A DNA stretch of 21,300 bases from Bacteroidota bacterium. Lineage in GTDB: Bacteria; Bacteroidota; Bacteroidia; Flavobacteriales; Flavobacteriaceae. Shown here one piece after another: positions 7,388 through 15,043 of this stretch (positions within the stretch are counted from its first letter, which is position 1; each line of letters starts with the position of its first letter). The stretch is taken from contig JABHYI010000155.1 of the NCBI GenBank assembly GCA_018656255.1, forward strand, positions 1 through 21,300. Reading direction: 5' to 3'. The translations under genes and the position numbers were made by a program. Under the pieces are notes generated by a model that worked only from the letters and a program-made list of their open reading frames with translations, was not told the DNA's origin and made no database searches.

Positions 7388-8743
7388 TTATTCTTCCTCT
7401 TGAGGTTCATTCATTTTCCATGTATTCATAAATGCCGTGGTATAATTACCTGAAACATAATCTGGATGGTCCATAAGTTGTCTATGAAACGGTATGGTTG
7501 TTTTAATTCCTTCAATAACAAATTCATCTAAGGCGCGCTTCATTTTATTGATGGCTTCCTCGCGTGATTGAGCCGTTGTAATCAACTTTGCAATCATAGA
7601 ATCATAATTTGGCGGTATAGAATACCCTGCATATACGTGAGTGTCTAGCCTAACTCCATGCCCTCCTGGAGCGTGTAGGGTCGTTATTCTTCCTGGAGAA
7701 GGTCTAAAGTCGTTGTATGGGTCTTCTGCGTTAATACGACACTCTATTGAGTGTAATGATGGAAAGTAGTTTTTTCCAGAAATAAGTACACCCGCAGCTA
7801 CTAGAATTTGCTCACGAATTAAATCATGATCAACCACCTGTTCTGTAATAGGATGCTCAACTTGTATGCGCGTATTCATTTCCATGAAGTAGAAATTTCT
7901 GTGCTTATCTACTAAAAACTCTACGGTTCCTGCTCCTTCATATTTTATGTATTCGGCGGCTTTTACAGCAGCTTCTCCCATTTTTTTTCTAAGGGCGTCT
8001 GTCATAAAAGGACTTGGCGTTTCTTCCGTAAGTTTTTGGTGACGGCGCTGTACAGAACAATCTCGTTCACTGAGGTGACATGCGTTCCCTTTGCTGTCTC
8101 CAAGAATTTGAATTTCTATATGGCGAGGCTCTTCAATTAGCTTTTCCATATACATGTCATCGTTTCCAAAGGCTGCTTTACTTTCTTGTCTGGCAGACTC
8201 CCAAGCATCTTGAAGCTCTTCTTCTTTCCAAACAGCGCGCATTCCTTTTCCTCCACCACCAGCACTTGCCTTAAGCATCACTGGATAGCCTGTTTTTTTG
8301 GCAACTTTAATACATGTTTTAAAATCTGGAATAACCCCTTCACTTCCTGGCACACAAGGTACTCCTGCAGCGATCATGGTTGATTTTGCATTTGCCTTAT
8401 CACCCATTCTGTCTATCATCTCTGGGGATGCTCCAATAAATTTAATATTGTGTTCGTTACAAATTTTTGAAAACTTTGCATTTTCAGAGAGAAATCCATA
8501 TCCTGGATGAATTGCATCTGCGTTTGTAATTTCTGCCGCGGCAATAATGTTACTTACTTTTAAGTAACTCTCACTGCTTGGCGCTGGACCAATACATACC
8601 GCCTCGTCTGCAAACTTTACATGCAAACTTTCTTCATCAGCTTTACTATAAACAGCCACCGTTTTAATGCCCATTTCTTTACAGGTACGTATGATGCGAA
8701 GTGCTATTTCACCCCTGTTGGCAATCAATATTTTTTTAAACAT
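7388..8743 (-). CDS. accC: Acetyl-CoA carboxylase biotin carboxylase subunit
   Basis: A 451-residue full-length AccC. The N-terminal biotin-carboxylase domain starts with [12 protein letters not shown] and contains [10 protein letters not shown] (79-88). The ATP-grasp domain has the glycine-rich loop GGGGKGM (162-168) and the catalytic/metal stretch [14 protein letters not shown]. The C-terminal domain carries the FRPSPGRI motif. It uses ATP and bicarbonate to carboxylate biotin on AccB, the first half-reaction of malonyl-CoA synthesis, in the cytoplasm. The gene lies 81 bases downstream of accB and is the last of the YceD-rpmF-fabH-accB-accC cluster. The carboxyltransferase subunits (accA/accD) are not in the window. 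Very secure. Confidence 0.97.
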   Translation of the reverse strand: MFKKILIANRGEIALRIIRTCKEMGIKTVAVYSKADEESLHVKFADEAVCIGPAPSSESYLKVSNIIAAAEITNADAIHPGYGFLSENAKFSKICNEHNIKFIGASPEMIDRMGDKANAKSTMIAAGVPCVPGSEGVIPDFKTCIKVAKKTGYPVMLKASAGGGGKGMRAVWKEEELQDAWESARQESKAAFGNDDMYMEKLIEEPRHIEIQILGDSKGNACHLSERDCSVQRRHQKLTEETPSPFMTDALRKKMGEAAVKAAEYIKYEGAGTVEFLVDKHRNFYFMEMNTRIQVEHPITEQVVDHDLIREQILVAAGVLISGKNYFPSLHSIECRINAEDPYNDFRPSPGRITTLHAPGGHGVRLDTHVYAGYSIPPNYDSMIAKLITTAQSREEAINKMKRALDEFVIEGIKTTIPFHRQLMDHPDYVSGNYTTAFMNTWKMNEPQEEE

Positions 8744-8824
8744 ATCTCTTTTATTTAAACTTATAACTCACAGCTTTGTTTTCACAAAGGTTGTTAAAAC
8801 TCTATCTAAGGTTTAAAATATAAA

Positions 8825-9295
8825 TTATGATGGGTCTACTAAAAATAGTGGCTGATCAAACTCTACAGGAGAAGCGTCATCCACCAATATTTTTACAATT
8901 TTACCAGAAACTTCACTTTCTATCTCATTGAAAAGTTTCATGGCCTCAATAACACATAAAACGTCTCCCTCTCCAATAACAGATCCAACCTCAACAAACA
9001 TAGGTTTGTCTGGTGATGGCTTACGGTAAAAAGTACCGATAATTGGTGATTTTACAGTGATTAGGTTAGTTTCCTCTTTACTTTCTGTTGTGGCTTCTTC
9101 TACAACAGGAGCTGCAGCAGCAGGTGCTGGAGCAGCAGCTGCCATCTGAGGCATTTGCTGTATAAAGGTAGTTTCACCTTTATTGTGTTCGCCTGTTCTA
9201 ATGGTAATTTTAACGTCTTCCATTTCAAGTTTTACCTCACTAGCGCCAGACTTAGTTACGAACTTGATTAAACTTTGAATGTCTTTTAATTCCAT
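8825..9295 (-). CDS. accB: Biotin carboxyl carrier protein of acetyl-CoA carboxylase
   Basis: A 156-residue AccB. A short N-terminal helical region (about 1-35) leads to a flexible Ala/Pro-rich linker (about 50-65). The C-terminal biotinyl domain (about 78-156) carries the biotinylation motif EAMKLFNEI with Lys120. It carries carboxybiotin between AccC and the carboxyltransferase. The gene lies 30 bases downstream of fabH and 81 upstream of accC, the usual Bacteroidota order. ATG at 9295. Confidence 0.97.
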   Translation of the reverse strand: MELKDIQSLIKFVTKSGASEVKLEMEDVKITIRTGEHNKGETTFIQQMPQMAAAAPAPAAAAPVVEEATTESKEETNLITVKSPIIGTFYRKPSPDKPMFVEVGSVIGEGDVLCVIEAMKLFNEIESEVSGKIVKILVDDASPVEFDQPLFLVDPS

Positions 9296-9325
9296 AATAT
9301 AATTGTTTGTTAATAGGTACTTGTT

Positions 9326-10327
9326 TTATTGTTTTGGATCATAGGCCCATTTTACATAAATGGAGCCCCAGGTAAAGCCTCCTCCAAAAGCGGCAAAGAC
9401 GATATTGTCTCCTTTTTTAAGTTGGTTTTCATAATCAAATAAACACAGAGGTAATGTTGCTGATGTTGTGTTACCGTATCTGTGAATATTTAACATCACT
9501 TTATCTTGTGGCAAATTCATTCTTCTTGAAGTTGCGTCTATTATTCTTTTATTGGCCTGGTGTGGCACTAGCCAGCTTACATCATCACCCGTTAAGTTGT
9601 TTCGTTGCATTATTTGTTCTGAAACATCTGCCATTTTAGAAACAGCAAATTTAAATACTGTTTTCCCGTCCTGATGAACAAAGTGCTGTTTGTCTGCGAT
9701 GGTTTGGTTTGATGGAGGCAAAATAGATCCACCTGCATCAATTTTAAGACTGTCTCTTCCAACACCATCAGAGCGTAATATTTCATCTTGCAGACCAAGC
9801 CCTTCTTGGTTGGGTTCAAACAAAACAGCTCCCGCACCATCTCCAAAGATAATACATGTGGTGCGATCTGTATAATCTACAATCGAGGACATTTTATCTG
9901 CTCCAATGAGTAGTACTTTTTTATATCTGCCAGACTCTATGTATCTGGCTGCGGTAGACATACCGAAAAGAAAGCCAGAGCATGCCGCCGCTAGGTCATA
10001 AGAAAAAGCATTTACCGCGCCTATTTGTGAGGCTACGTAAACACCTGTTGATGCTACGGGCATATCTGGTGTGGCAGTTGCCATAATCACCATGTCTATA
10101 TCTTCTGGATTGATGTTGTTTTTTGAAAGCAGTTGCTCAGCTGCTTTTATGGCCATAAAGGAAGTTCCCTGGCCTTGTTCTTTTAAAATACGGCGCTCTT
10201 TGATTCCTGTTCTTGAGGTAATCCACTCATCGTTGGTGTCTACCATTGTTGCTAGTATTTTGTTTGTTAAAACATACTCAGGAACATAGCCTCCAACAGC
10301 AGTGATTGCAGCAGTAATGGTACTCAT
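9326..10327 (-). CDS. fabH: Beta-ketoacyl-ACP synthase III (KAS III)
   Basis: A 333-residue FabH, normal length. The catalytic triad is visible: Cys116 in AAACSGF, His256 in VPHQANKRI and Asn286 in YGNTTSA. It condenses acetyl-CoA (or branched starters, common in Bacteroidota) with malonyl-ACP to begin fatty acid elongation. Its neighbours accB and accC make the malonyl-CoA it needs. The 174-base gap to rpmF upstream contains two hairpins, so fabH may depend on its own promoter or on read-through. I found no convincing TAnnTTTG element close to its start. Confidence 0.96.
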   Translation of the reverse strand: MSTITAAITAVGGYVPEYVLTNKILATMVDTNDEWITSRTGIKERRILKEQGQGTSFMAIKAAEQLLSKNNINPEDIDMVIMATATPDMPVASTGVYVASQIGAVNAFSYDLAAACSGFLFGMSTAARYIESGRYKKVLLIGADKMSSIVDYTDRTTCIIFGDGAGAVLFEPNQEGLGLQDEILRSDGVGRDSLKIDAGGSILPPSNQTIADKQHFVHQDGKTVFKFAVSKMADVSEQIMQRNNLTGDDVSWLVPHQANKRIIDATSRRMNLPQDKVMLNIHRYGNTTSATLPLCLFDYENQLKKGDNIVFAAFGGGFTWGSIYVKWAYDPKQ

Positions 10328-10394
10328 AGAATTTGTTTAAATTCAGTAAAAAGATTCAAAATCTCTCTAAAAAGCCCGAAAAATAGTGAATTTT

Positions 10395-10428
10395 AATCAA
10401 AAAAAAGTCTTTTTGGACTTTTTTGATT
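10395..10428 (-). terminator. A/T-rich hairpin in the rpmF-fabH gap
   Basis: Inverted repeat AATCA6-8GTC (10395-10409) and GACT6GATT (10416-10428) around a loop of about six bases. It is the second hairpin a transcript leaving rpmF would meet. It is weaker than the one at 10445-10476 because the stem is mostly A-T pairs, and could be a terminator or an RNA-stability element. Confidence 0.4.
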
Positions 10429-10444
10429 TTTACTAATAGCTGAG

Positions 10445-10476
10445 AAAACAAAAAACTCTCACAGGCTGTGAGAGTT
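10445..10476 (-). terminator. Terminator or attenuator directly after rpmF
   Basis: Perfect 10-base arms AACTCTCACA (10454-10463) and TGTGAGAGTT (10467-10476) with a 3-base loop. On the minus strand the stem runs straight into TTTTTTGTTTT. It lies 25 bases after the rpmF stop and separates the YceD-rpmF part from fabH-accBC. Confidence 0.75.
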
Positions 10477-10501
10477 CTCTGTATATAAGTTTTTTTAAGC
10501 C

Positions 10502-10699
10502 CTATGCTTCTACTTCTTCTACTGCATCAATAACAATTTGACCACGGTAGTATAGTTTACCTTCATGCCAGTGCGCTCTATGGTATAGGTGCGATTCTCC
10601 GGTTGTAGGATCTGTAGCAATTTGCGGTGCAACTGCTTTGTAATGTGTTCTTCTTTTATCTCTTCTAGTTTTGGAGATTTTTCTTTTAGGATGTGCCAT
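10502..10699 (-). CDS. rpmF: 50S ribosomal protein L32
   Basis: A 65-residue L32, with the N-terminal block [17 protein letters not shown] typical of the family. The zinc-ribbon cysteines of the C+ form are absent: the matching region reads [16 protein letters not shown] with no CxxC pair, so this is a zinc-free type. It is a component of the large ribosomal subunit. The YceD/DUF177 gene ends 9 bases upstream, the classic yceD-rpmF pair. A strong hairpin follows. Confidence 0.96.
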   Translation of the reverse strand: MAHPKRKISKTRRDKRRTHYKAVAPQIATDPTTGESHLYHRAHWHEGKLYYRGQIVIDAVEEVEA

Positions 10700-10708
10700 T
10701 ACGCTCTA

Positions 10709-11257
10709 TTATTTTTCGTTTAATAATTTTTTTAATGAATCCCATCTTGGATCTGTTGATCCTTGTTGGGGTTCTTCTGTATCTTCTTTGGTTGCCTTTG
10801 GGCTTAACTCTTCAAGTTTGTCGAGAATGTCACTTTGCAATGTTCCATCTTCTATTCCTGGGTGTATTCTTCTGCTGGGTAAATTTAAAATTACAGACTC
10901 GTAAATGAATTGCTGAATATTTACCTCATAGCTCCCGTGTGGAATTAGCAGTAAATCTTCATTTTCATCATTAAAATCATCTCCAAACTTTACAATAAAA
11001 TGGTAGCTTCCAGCCACAGACTCATTATAAGTCTCGTTGGTTACATCACAATTTACATTTACATTACCCGCGTAGGTTAATGTAAACTCCATAAAGGTTG
11101 TTTTTTTATCTAGCAGTACGTCCAGAGAAATGGTTGCTCCATTAAACTCGTCATACTCAAAATGCTCAAAGAACGTATTGTCTATTGTAAAATCAAAGTG
11201 ATGCTCTCCAAGTTTCAACCCAACAAAAGGGATTGTAAATTCTTTCAAATCTCTCAT
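10709..11257 (-). CDS. YceD/DUF177 family protein
   Basis: A 182-residue protein of the YceD (DUF177) family. The central acidic beta-rich region includes NVNCDVTNETYNESV, where other members have metal-binding Cys pairs, and a C-terminal helical tail is rich in Lys/Glu. The family is found almost always just upstream of rpmF, as here, and is tied to 23S rRNA accumulation or large-subunit assembly in bacteria and plastids; the mechanism is unclear. ATG 11257 is preferred to an in-frame GTG at 11263. A good promoter is present at 11302-11329. First gene of the ribosome/fatty-acid cluster. Confidence 0.88.
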   Translation of the reverse strand: MRDLKEFTIPFVGLKLGEHHFDFTIDNTFFEHFEYDEFNGATISLDVLLDKKTTFMEFTLTYAGNVNVNCDVTNETYNESVAGSYHFIVKFGDDFNDENEDLLLIPHGSYEVNIQQFIYESVILNLPSRRIHPGIEDGTLQSDILDKLEELSPKATKEDTEEPQQGSTDPRWDSLKKLLNEK

Positions 11258-11301
11258 AATCACACCAAATTGAAATATTCGCCTTACGCATAAAGCGGCT
11301 G

Positions 11302-11329
11302 CAAAGATAAAAAATTATTTCATTTGCAA
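11302..11329 (-). promoter_or_regulatory. Promoter of the YceD-rpmF-fabH-accBC cluster
   Basis: On the minus strand TTG (11329-11327), 17 bases, then TATCTTTG (11309-11302), an exact match to the Bacteroidota -7 consensus TAnnTTTG. Transcription would begin roughly 40 bases before the ATG. It starts only 13 bases after the pdxA stop, so the cluster need not rely on pdxA transcription. Confidence 0.7.
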
Positions 11330-11341
11330 ATTATTTTATCA

Positions 11342-12400
11342 CTACTTTTTTACAAAGGGCTTTCGCTTGCTAATTTTTAAGGGATTTTCTGCAGAAACTA
11401 GATACGCTTTCCTTGTTTTAAAAATAGTAATAGCGCTAAAAACTGCTGCTCTAAAAGAAGTGAAATCTGCTTTGTTTTTCCCGGCAATATCATAGGCGGT
11501 GCCGTGGTCTGGCGAGGTTCTTATCTCACTAAGACCGGCGGTGTAGTTTACCCCAGAGCCAAAGGCTAGTGTCTTAAAAGGGACAAGGCCTTGGTCATGG
11601 TATGAGGCAATAATAACATCAAAGTTTTTATAGTTTGCACTGCCAAAAAAACTGTCTGCGGCATAAGGGCCGAAGACCGTTTTACCGTTGTTGCGCAAAT
11701 TATCAAGCGTTGGGCGCATAATTGTGTCATCCTCATTTCCAATAACACCGTTATCTCCGGTGTGAGGATTAATACCCAAAACGGCTATTTTTGGCTTGGC
11801 AATTCCAAAATCTTGAATTAGCGTTTTATGGATGGTATTGATCTTTTTTTCTATGACCTCTCTGGTGATGTTTGCCGAAATATCTTTTACCGCTACATGA
11901 TCTGTCAAAAGGCCTACTCTTAAGGTTTCTGAAATCATCAACATCAAGCTGTCTCCCTCCAATTGTTGTTGCAGATAATCTGTGTGGCCAGGAAAATTAA
12001 AGGTCTCTGATTGTATGTTTGATTTGTTTATTGGAGCGGTTACAAGTGCGTCAATCTTGTGTTGCTTAAGAGCTATAACGGCGGCCTCTAGAGATTTTAC
12101 AGCATACTGGCCTATAGTGTTGTCTTGTTTTCCAAAATCGATCTCTACTGTCTCCTTCCATAAGTTGAGAACATTGATTTTTTTTGGTATAATTTTATCT
12201 AAGGTATCAATCCCGTGAAGGTTAAGTTCTATGCCGTAGTGTTTTTTAAAGAAAGATAGCACCTTAACAGAAGCAAAAATAACTGGCGTACAAAATTCTA
12301 GCATTCTTGAATCTTGAAACGTTTTAAGCACAATCTCACTACCAATGCCGTTTAGATCACCAATTGAGATTCCTACAATTATTTTATCTTGATTACTCAT
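11342..12400 (-). CDS. pdxA: 4-hydroxythreonine-4-phosphate dehydrogenase
   Basis: A 352-residue PdxA of normal length. Visible family motifs are the start GISIGDLNGIGSEIVLK, TAPINK, FPGHTDYL with a metal-ligand His, GINPHTGDNG, and ASYHDQGLVPFK with a second His ligand. It oxidises 4-phosphohydroxy-L-threonine with NAD in the DXP-dependent pathway to pyridoxal phosphate. The ligands look intact. It is divergent from ribE with 53 bases between the starts, so two cofactor genes share a control region. No other pdx gene is in the window. Confidence 0.95.
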   Translation of the reverse strand: MSNQDKIIVGISIGDLNGIGSEIVLKTFQDSRMLEFCTPVIFASVKVLSFFKKHYGIELNLHGIDTLDKIIPKKINVLNLWKETVEIDFGKQDNTIGQYAVKSLEAAVIALKQHKIDALVTAPINKSNIQSETFNFPGHTDYLQQQLEGDSLMLMISETLRVGLLTDHVAVKDISANITREVIEKKINTIHKTLIQDFGIAKPKIAVLGINPHTGDNGVIGNEDDTIMRPTLDNLRNNGKTVFGPYAADSFFGSANYKNFDVIIASYHDQGLVPFKTLAFGSGVNYTAGLSEIRTSPDHGTAYDIAGKNKADFTSFRAAVFSAITIFKTRKAYLVSAENPLKISKRKPFVKK

Positions 12401-12420
12401 ATAGGTCGTTTCTTTATCGT

Positions 12421-12441
12421 TATTTTTGTACTACAAATGTA
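12421..12441. promoter_or_regulatory. Paired -7 elements between pdxA and ribE
   Basis: Two matches to TAnnTTTG face opposite ways: TATTTTTG (12421-12428, plus, 25 bases before the ribE ATG) and TACATTTG (12441-12434, minus, 33 bases before the pdxA ATG). Neither has a TTG at the usual distance, so this is suggestive only. Confidence 0.4.
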
Positions 12442-12453
12442 ACCAAATTACTC

Positions 12454-13044
12454 ATGTTTACAGGAATAATTGAATCCTTAGGTAAAATAAAGTCTCTCAC
12501 CAAAGAGGGAGAGAACTTACACATAGAGGTGGCCAGTGAGCTAACTCCAATGTTAAAAATAGACCAAAGTGTTGCGCACAATGGTGTGTGCCTTACGGTT
12601 GTCTCTCTAACAGAAACCAGCTATGTTGTTACGGCAATTAAAGAAACCCTTGATAAAACCAATATTGGTAAATTAAAAACAGGCGCGGTTGTTAATTTAG
12701 AGAGGGCCATGAAACTTGGAGATAGGCTAGACGGGCATATTGTACAGGGTCATGTTGATCAAACCGCGATATGCCAAGAAATAAAAGAGCAAAACGGTAG
12801 CTGGGTGTTTACCTTTACCTATGACAGCTCTTTAAACAACATCACCATAGAAAAAGGCTCTGTTACAGTAAACGGGGTAAGTCTTACGGTGGTAGACTCT
12901 AGGCCAAACACCTTTAGTGTTGCCATCATACCCTACACCTATGCCCACACAAATTTTAACACCTTTGAGAAAAACACCATGGTAAATTTAGAGTTTGATG
13001 TTATCGGTAAATACGTAAAGCGCATAACCCAAGGATATCTATAG
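12454..13044 (+). CDS. ribE: Riboflavin synthase, alpha subunit
   Basis: A 196-residue protein starting MFTGIIESLGKI, the hallmark N-terminus of riboflavin synthase. Two tandem lumazine-binding domains (about 1-95 and 96-190) are visible: the first with HNGVCLTVV, the second with GDRLDGHIVQGHVD and VNGVSLTVV. It converts two 6,7-dimethyl-8-ribityllumazine into riboflavin plus a pyrimidinedione. The start is ATG 12454; the frame is open further upstream, but that part overlaps pdxA and is not family-like. A strong terminator follows. The symbol is ribE or ribC depending on species. Confidence 0.96.
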   Translation: MFTGIIESLGKIKSLTKEGENLHIEVASELTPMLKIDQSVAHNGVCLTVVSLTETSYVVTAIKETLDKTNIGKLKTGAVVNLERAMKLGDRLDGHIVQGHVDQTAICQEIKEQNGSWVFTFTYDSSLNNITIEKGSVTVNGVSLTVVDSRPNTFSVAIIPYTYAHTNFNTFEKNTMVNLEFDVIGKYVKRITQGYL

Positions 13045-13059
13045 TTTTTCTAGTACAAC

Positions 13060-13092
13060 AAAAAAAGCCCCGCAAATTGCGGGGCTTTTTTT
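13060..13092. terminator. Strong bidirectional terminator after ribE
   Basis: GC-rich perfect arms GCCCCGCAA (13067-13075) and TTGCGGGGC (13077-13085), flanked by an A run and a T run. It separates ribE from the convergent NTF2-like lipoprotein gene. Confidence 0.93.
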
Positions 13093-13107
13093 TGAGAGTA
13101 TCACAAA

Positions 13108-13662
13108 CTACTCTTTTGCTTTTTCTTCTTGCTCTTCTACCATAACTCTTTCGTTAACAGTAAACATTTTGATTTTTCCGTCAACAATAAGGCCGTCATG
13201 CACTTGGTTCACTTTCACTTCTTCACCTTCAACAGTAAGTGTGAGATCATGACCAGAGGTAATCCACTGCTGCACCTTTCCTTCTTTATCTATGTACATG
13301 TTTGTGATTAAAAACTTTGTAGTCCAGGTTGGATTGGTTTGTTCAAACCAAGTGGTTAAAAACGCCATATGCGCCTCTGTCCCTTTAATAGCTTCTCCGT
13401 TAGGACCATAAGCCACGAAATCTTTTTCTGCATTTAAAGAAGCAATCGTTTCAAGGTCTCTTTCATTATGTGCTTTTATGTACGTTTCCCATAGAGAAAC
13501 AGAGGCCATATCTCCTCCATACAAAGAGATTTTTTCTCCCTTGTCAGAAATTTGATATCCAATTTCTTGAGGCGCTGACGCTTGATTTGAGTCTGCGGGT
13601 GGAACGCATGCGTACAATAAAGCGATACTAAGAGATGCTAAAATAAGTTTTTTTATTTTTAT
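13108..13662 (-). CDS. NTF2/SnoaL-like lipoprotein with an apparent ATA start
   Basis: The body is a SnoaL/NTF2-like domain: SLWETYIKAHNERDLETIASL, GTEAHMAFLTTWF, then beta strands ending DGLIVDGKIKMFTVNERVMV, with an acidic tail. Such domains are small-ligand pockets and the role is unknown. The first canonical start is TTG 13617, which gives MYACVPP and cuts the protein just before its lipobox. Reading upstream in frame gives KIKKLILASLSIALLYAC, a full lipoprotein signal peptide with Cys at residue 19. The codon where Met is expected is ATA (13660-13662), and the stop lies at 13675-13677 with no ATG, GTG or TTG between. I therefore place the start at ATA 13662, tentatively. It may be a true AUA start, a mutation or a sequence error. 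A promoter lies 21 bases upstream (13683-13713). Confidence 0.7.
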   Translation of the reverse strand: MKIKKLILASLSIALLYACVPPADSNQASAPQEIGYQISDKGEKISLYGGDMASVSLWETYIKAHNERDLETIASLNAEKDFVAYGPNGEAIKGTEAHMAFLTTWFEQTNPTWTTKFLITNMYIDKEGKVQQWITSGHDLTLTVEGEEVKVNQVHDGLIVDGKIKMFTVNERVMVEEQEEKAKE

Positions 13663-13682
13663 TTGATTTAATTGTTAAACAC

Positions 13683-13713
13683 CAAATGTATTGTTTATTT
13701 AGATTAATTGCAA
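13683..13713 (-). promoter_or_regulatory. Promoter of the NTF2-like lipoprotein gene
   Basis: Minus strand: TTG (13713-13711), 20 bases, TACATTTG (13690-13683), a full match to the Bacteroidota consensus. Its position suits a start near 13662 better than TTG 13617, which would need a leader of about 60 bases. Confidence 0.7.
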
Positions 13714-13724
13714 CGCAGAATTAA

Positions 13725-13754
13725 TTGTCTTAAAGAAGTAATTTGTTAAATTTG
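13725..13754 (+). promoter_or_regulatory. Promoter of the duplicated-domain secreted protein gene
   Basis: Plus strand: TTG (13725-13727), 19 bases, TAAATTTG (13747-13754), 25 bases before the ATG at 13780. It stands back to back with the minus-strand promoter at 13683-13713. Confidence 0.7.
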
Positions 13755-13779
13755 GAAATTAATTAAAACATTTAAAATC

Positions 13780-14466
13780 ATGAAAAAATTACTTATCACA
13801 ATTATTATTGCGGTTTTTACGCTGCAATTATCTGCCCAAACAGAAGCTTACAGCGTTGTAGAGTTTAAGGCAAAGCCACACACACAAAAAAAACTTATGG
13901 AAATCTTTAGCAGAACTTTTGATTCTGTAGCCTTTAACAATGCAGGTATTTCATTGGAGCGAATTGGAAATGGAAGAACCAACGGAGCAACCCACCGTAT
14001 GGTATGGTCTTGGACCTTGGGAGAGGATATGATGGAAGATGATGCCATGAGTGATGACAAAGCAGATCTATTATGGTCAAGAATGGCAAATTACATAGAG
14101 GAGTGGCAAGCATCTTATTCTGGAAGAGTTTCTAGCTGGAAACCAGGAAATACGGAAAACAACACTATGCACATTTGGGATATTAAAATTGAAGATCCTA
14201 ATGTGTTTAAAGCGGGGCACGACAAAATTGTTGAGACCTTTAAGGAGGACTTTGAGGGTAGAAGCGTTGGTTTTGGAACCTACGATTTTGGAAGACCAAA
14301 TGGAGCCACTCACTGGATTGCCTTGACTGGAAAAAACAAAGAAGACCACATGATGTTATATGAGAAGTTTTGGAATGACAAGACTTTTGTGAAGTTAATT
14401 AAAGAAAGAGGGCCTGTAGAGAACGTAAAAGACTACGAGGTGCGTATTTTAAAGCATTTTCAATAA
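13780..14466 (+). CDS. Secreted protein with two repeated alpha/beta-barrel-like domains
   Basis: A 228-residue protein with a signal peptide (about 1-20, LSAQ-TEAYS). I do not recognise it as a named enzyme. It consists of two similar halves, about 24-118 and 129-228. Each starts with a beta strand (YSVVEFKAK and HIWDIKIED), has a helix, and reaches the same motif, GRTNGATH (66-72) and GRPNGATH (172-178). The pattern resembles a tandem pair of ferredoxin-like (dimeric alpha-beta barrel, ABM/NIPSNAP-like) domains, which is inference. It is exported and probably periplasmic; no lipobox or T9SS tail is seen. It has its own promoter (13725-13754) and terminator, so it is a single-gene unit. Confidence 0.85.
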   Translation: MKKLLITIIIAVFTLQLSAQTEAYSVVEFKAKPHTQKKLMEIFSRTFDSVAFNNAGISLERIGNGRTNGATHRMVWSWTLGEDMMEDDAMSDDKADLLWSRMANYIEEWQASYSGRVSSWKPGNTENNTMHIWDIKIEDPNVFKAGHDKIVETFKEDFEGRSVGFGTYDFGRPNGATHWIALTGKNKEDHMMLYEKFWNDKTFVKLIKERGPVENVKDYEVRILKHFQ

Positions 14467-14493
14467 GCCACAATATTTTGTAAATAAAAATAG

Positions 14494-14523
14494 AAAACCT
14501 CTCAAATTTGAGAGGTTTTTTTA
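14494..14523. terminator. Bidirectional terminator
   Basis: Perfect inverted repeat AAAACCTCTCAAA (14494-14506) and TTTGAGAGGTTTT (14507-14519) followed by Ts. It is placed between the convergent 13780 gene and the lipoprotein pair. Confidence 0.88.
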
Positions 14524-14565
14524 TGCGGTACTTACTGAGTTGTTGGGCTTTTAAAAGTGTTGTTT

Positions 14566-14925
14566 TTACTGATCGTCTACAGATGAAGAGGGTTGCTCAC
14601 CAAAAGCAGCGTAAATAAGAATAGCGGTTATTAGTGCAGCGACGGGAATACCAATAGTTTTACCTACAGAAAACCGTTTGGCTTGAACCCCTAGAATATC
14701 TTTAACTGGTGTTTTTGCCACCTGTTTTGTTTTACTGGAGATGATCACAATTTGATCTTCGTCTACAGAGAGCACCTTGCCCTTAAGCTCTGTGCCGTTA
14801 TTTTTATAAATTTTTACTCGTTGCTTTTCTACAACTGCGCCTGCACTAAAATCTAAAGCACGAGTGTAGCTAAAACAGCTTTGAAATAAGAGCGAAATGA
14901 GCAGCACTATTGCTAGATTTTTCAT
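14566..14925 (-). CDS. Small lipoprotein, copy 1 of a tandem pair
   Basis: A 119-residue protein. A lipoprotein signal peptide ends in the lipobox LFQSC (Cys17). Then comes a short beta-rich domain with VKIYKNNGTE, KGKVLSVDEDQI and PVKDILGVQ, whose strand pattern looks like a small Sm/SH3-like barrel. A hydrophobic segment (about 91-108) may be a membrane helix, followed by a short polar tail. I do not recognise a function. Over the 64 residues from FSYTR to GVQ, 52 are identical to copy 2 by hand count. It is probably anchored in the envelope, with the barrel in the periplasm. Confidence 0.85.
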   Translation of the reverse strand: MKNLAIVLLISLLFQSCFSYTRALDFSAGAVVEKQRVKIYKNNGTELKGKVLSVDEDQIVIISSKTKQVAKTPVKDILGVQAKRFSVGKTIGIPVAALITAILIYAAFGEQPSSSVDDQ

Positions 14926-15043
14926 GTGTCGTTTGTTTGTTTTTTAAAATATATCTAAAGCAACTTCATTTTTAGAGCCTCCAAAATTTAAAGTTTTTTT
15001 GTGCAGTGGTACTGAGTTAAGGTGCTATAAAATGTGTTGATTT

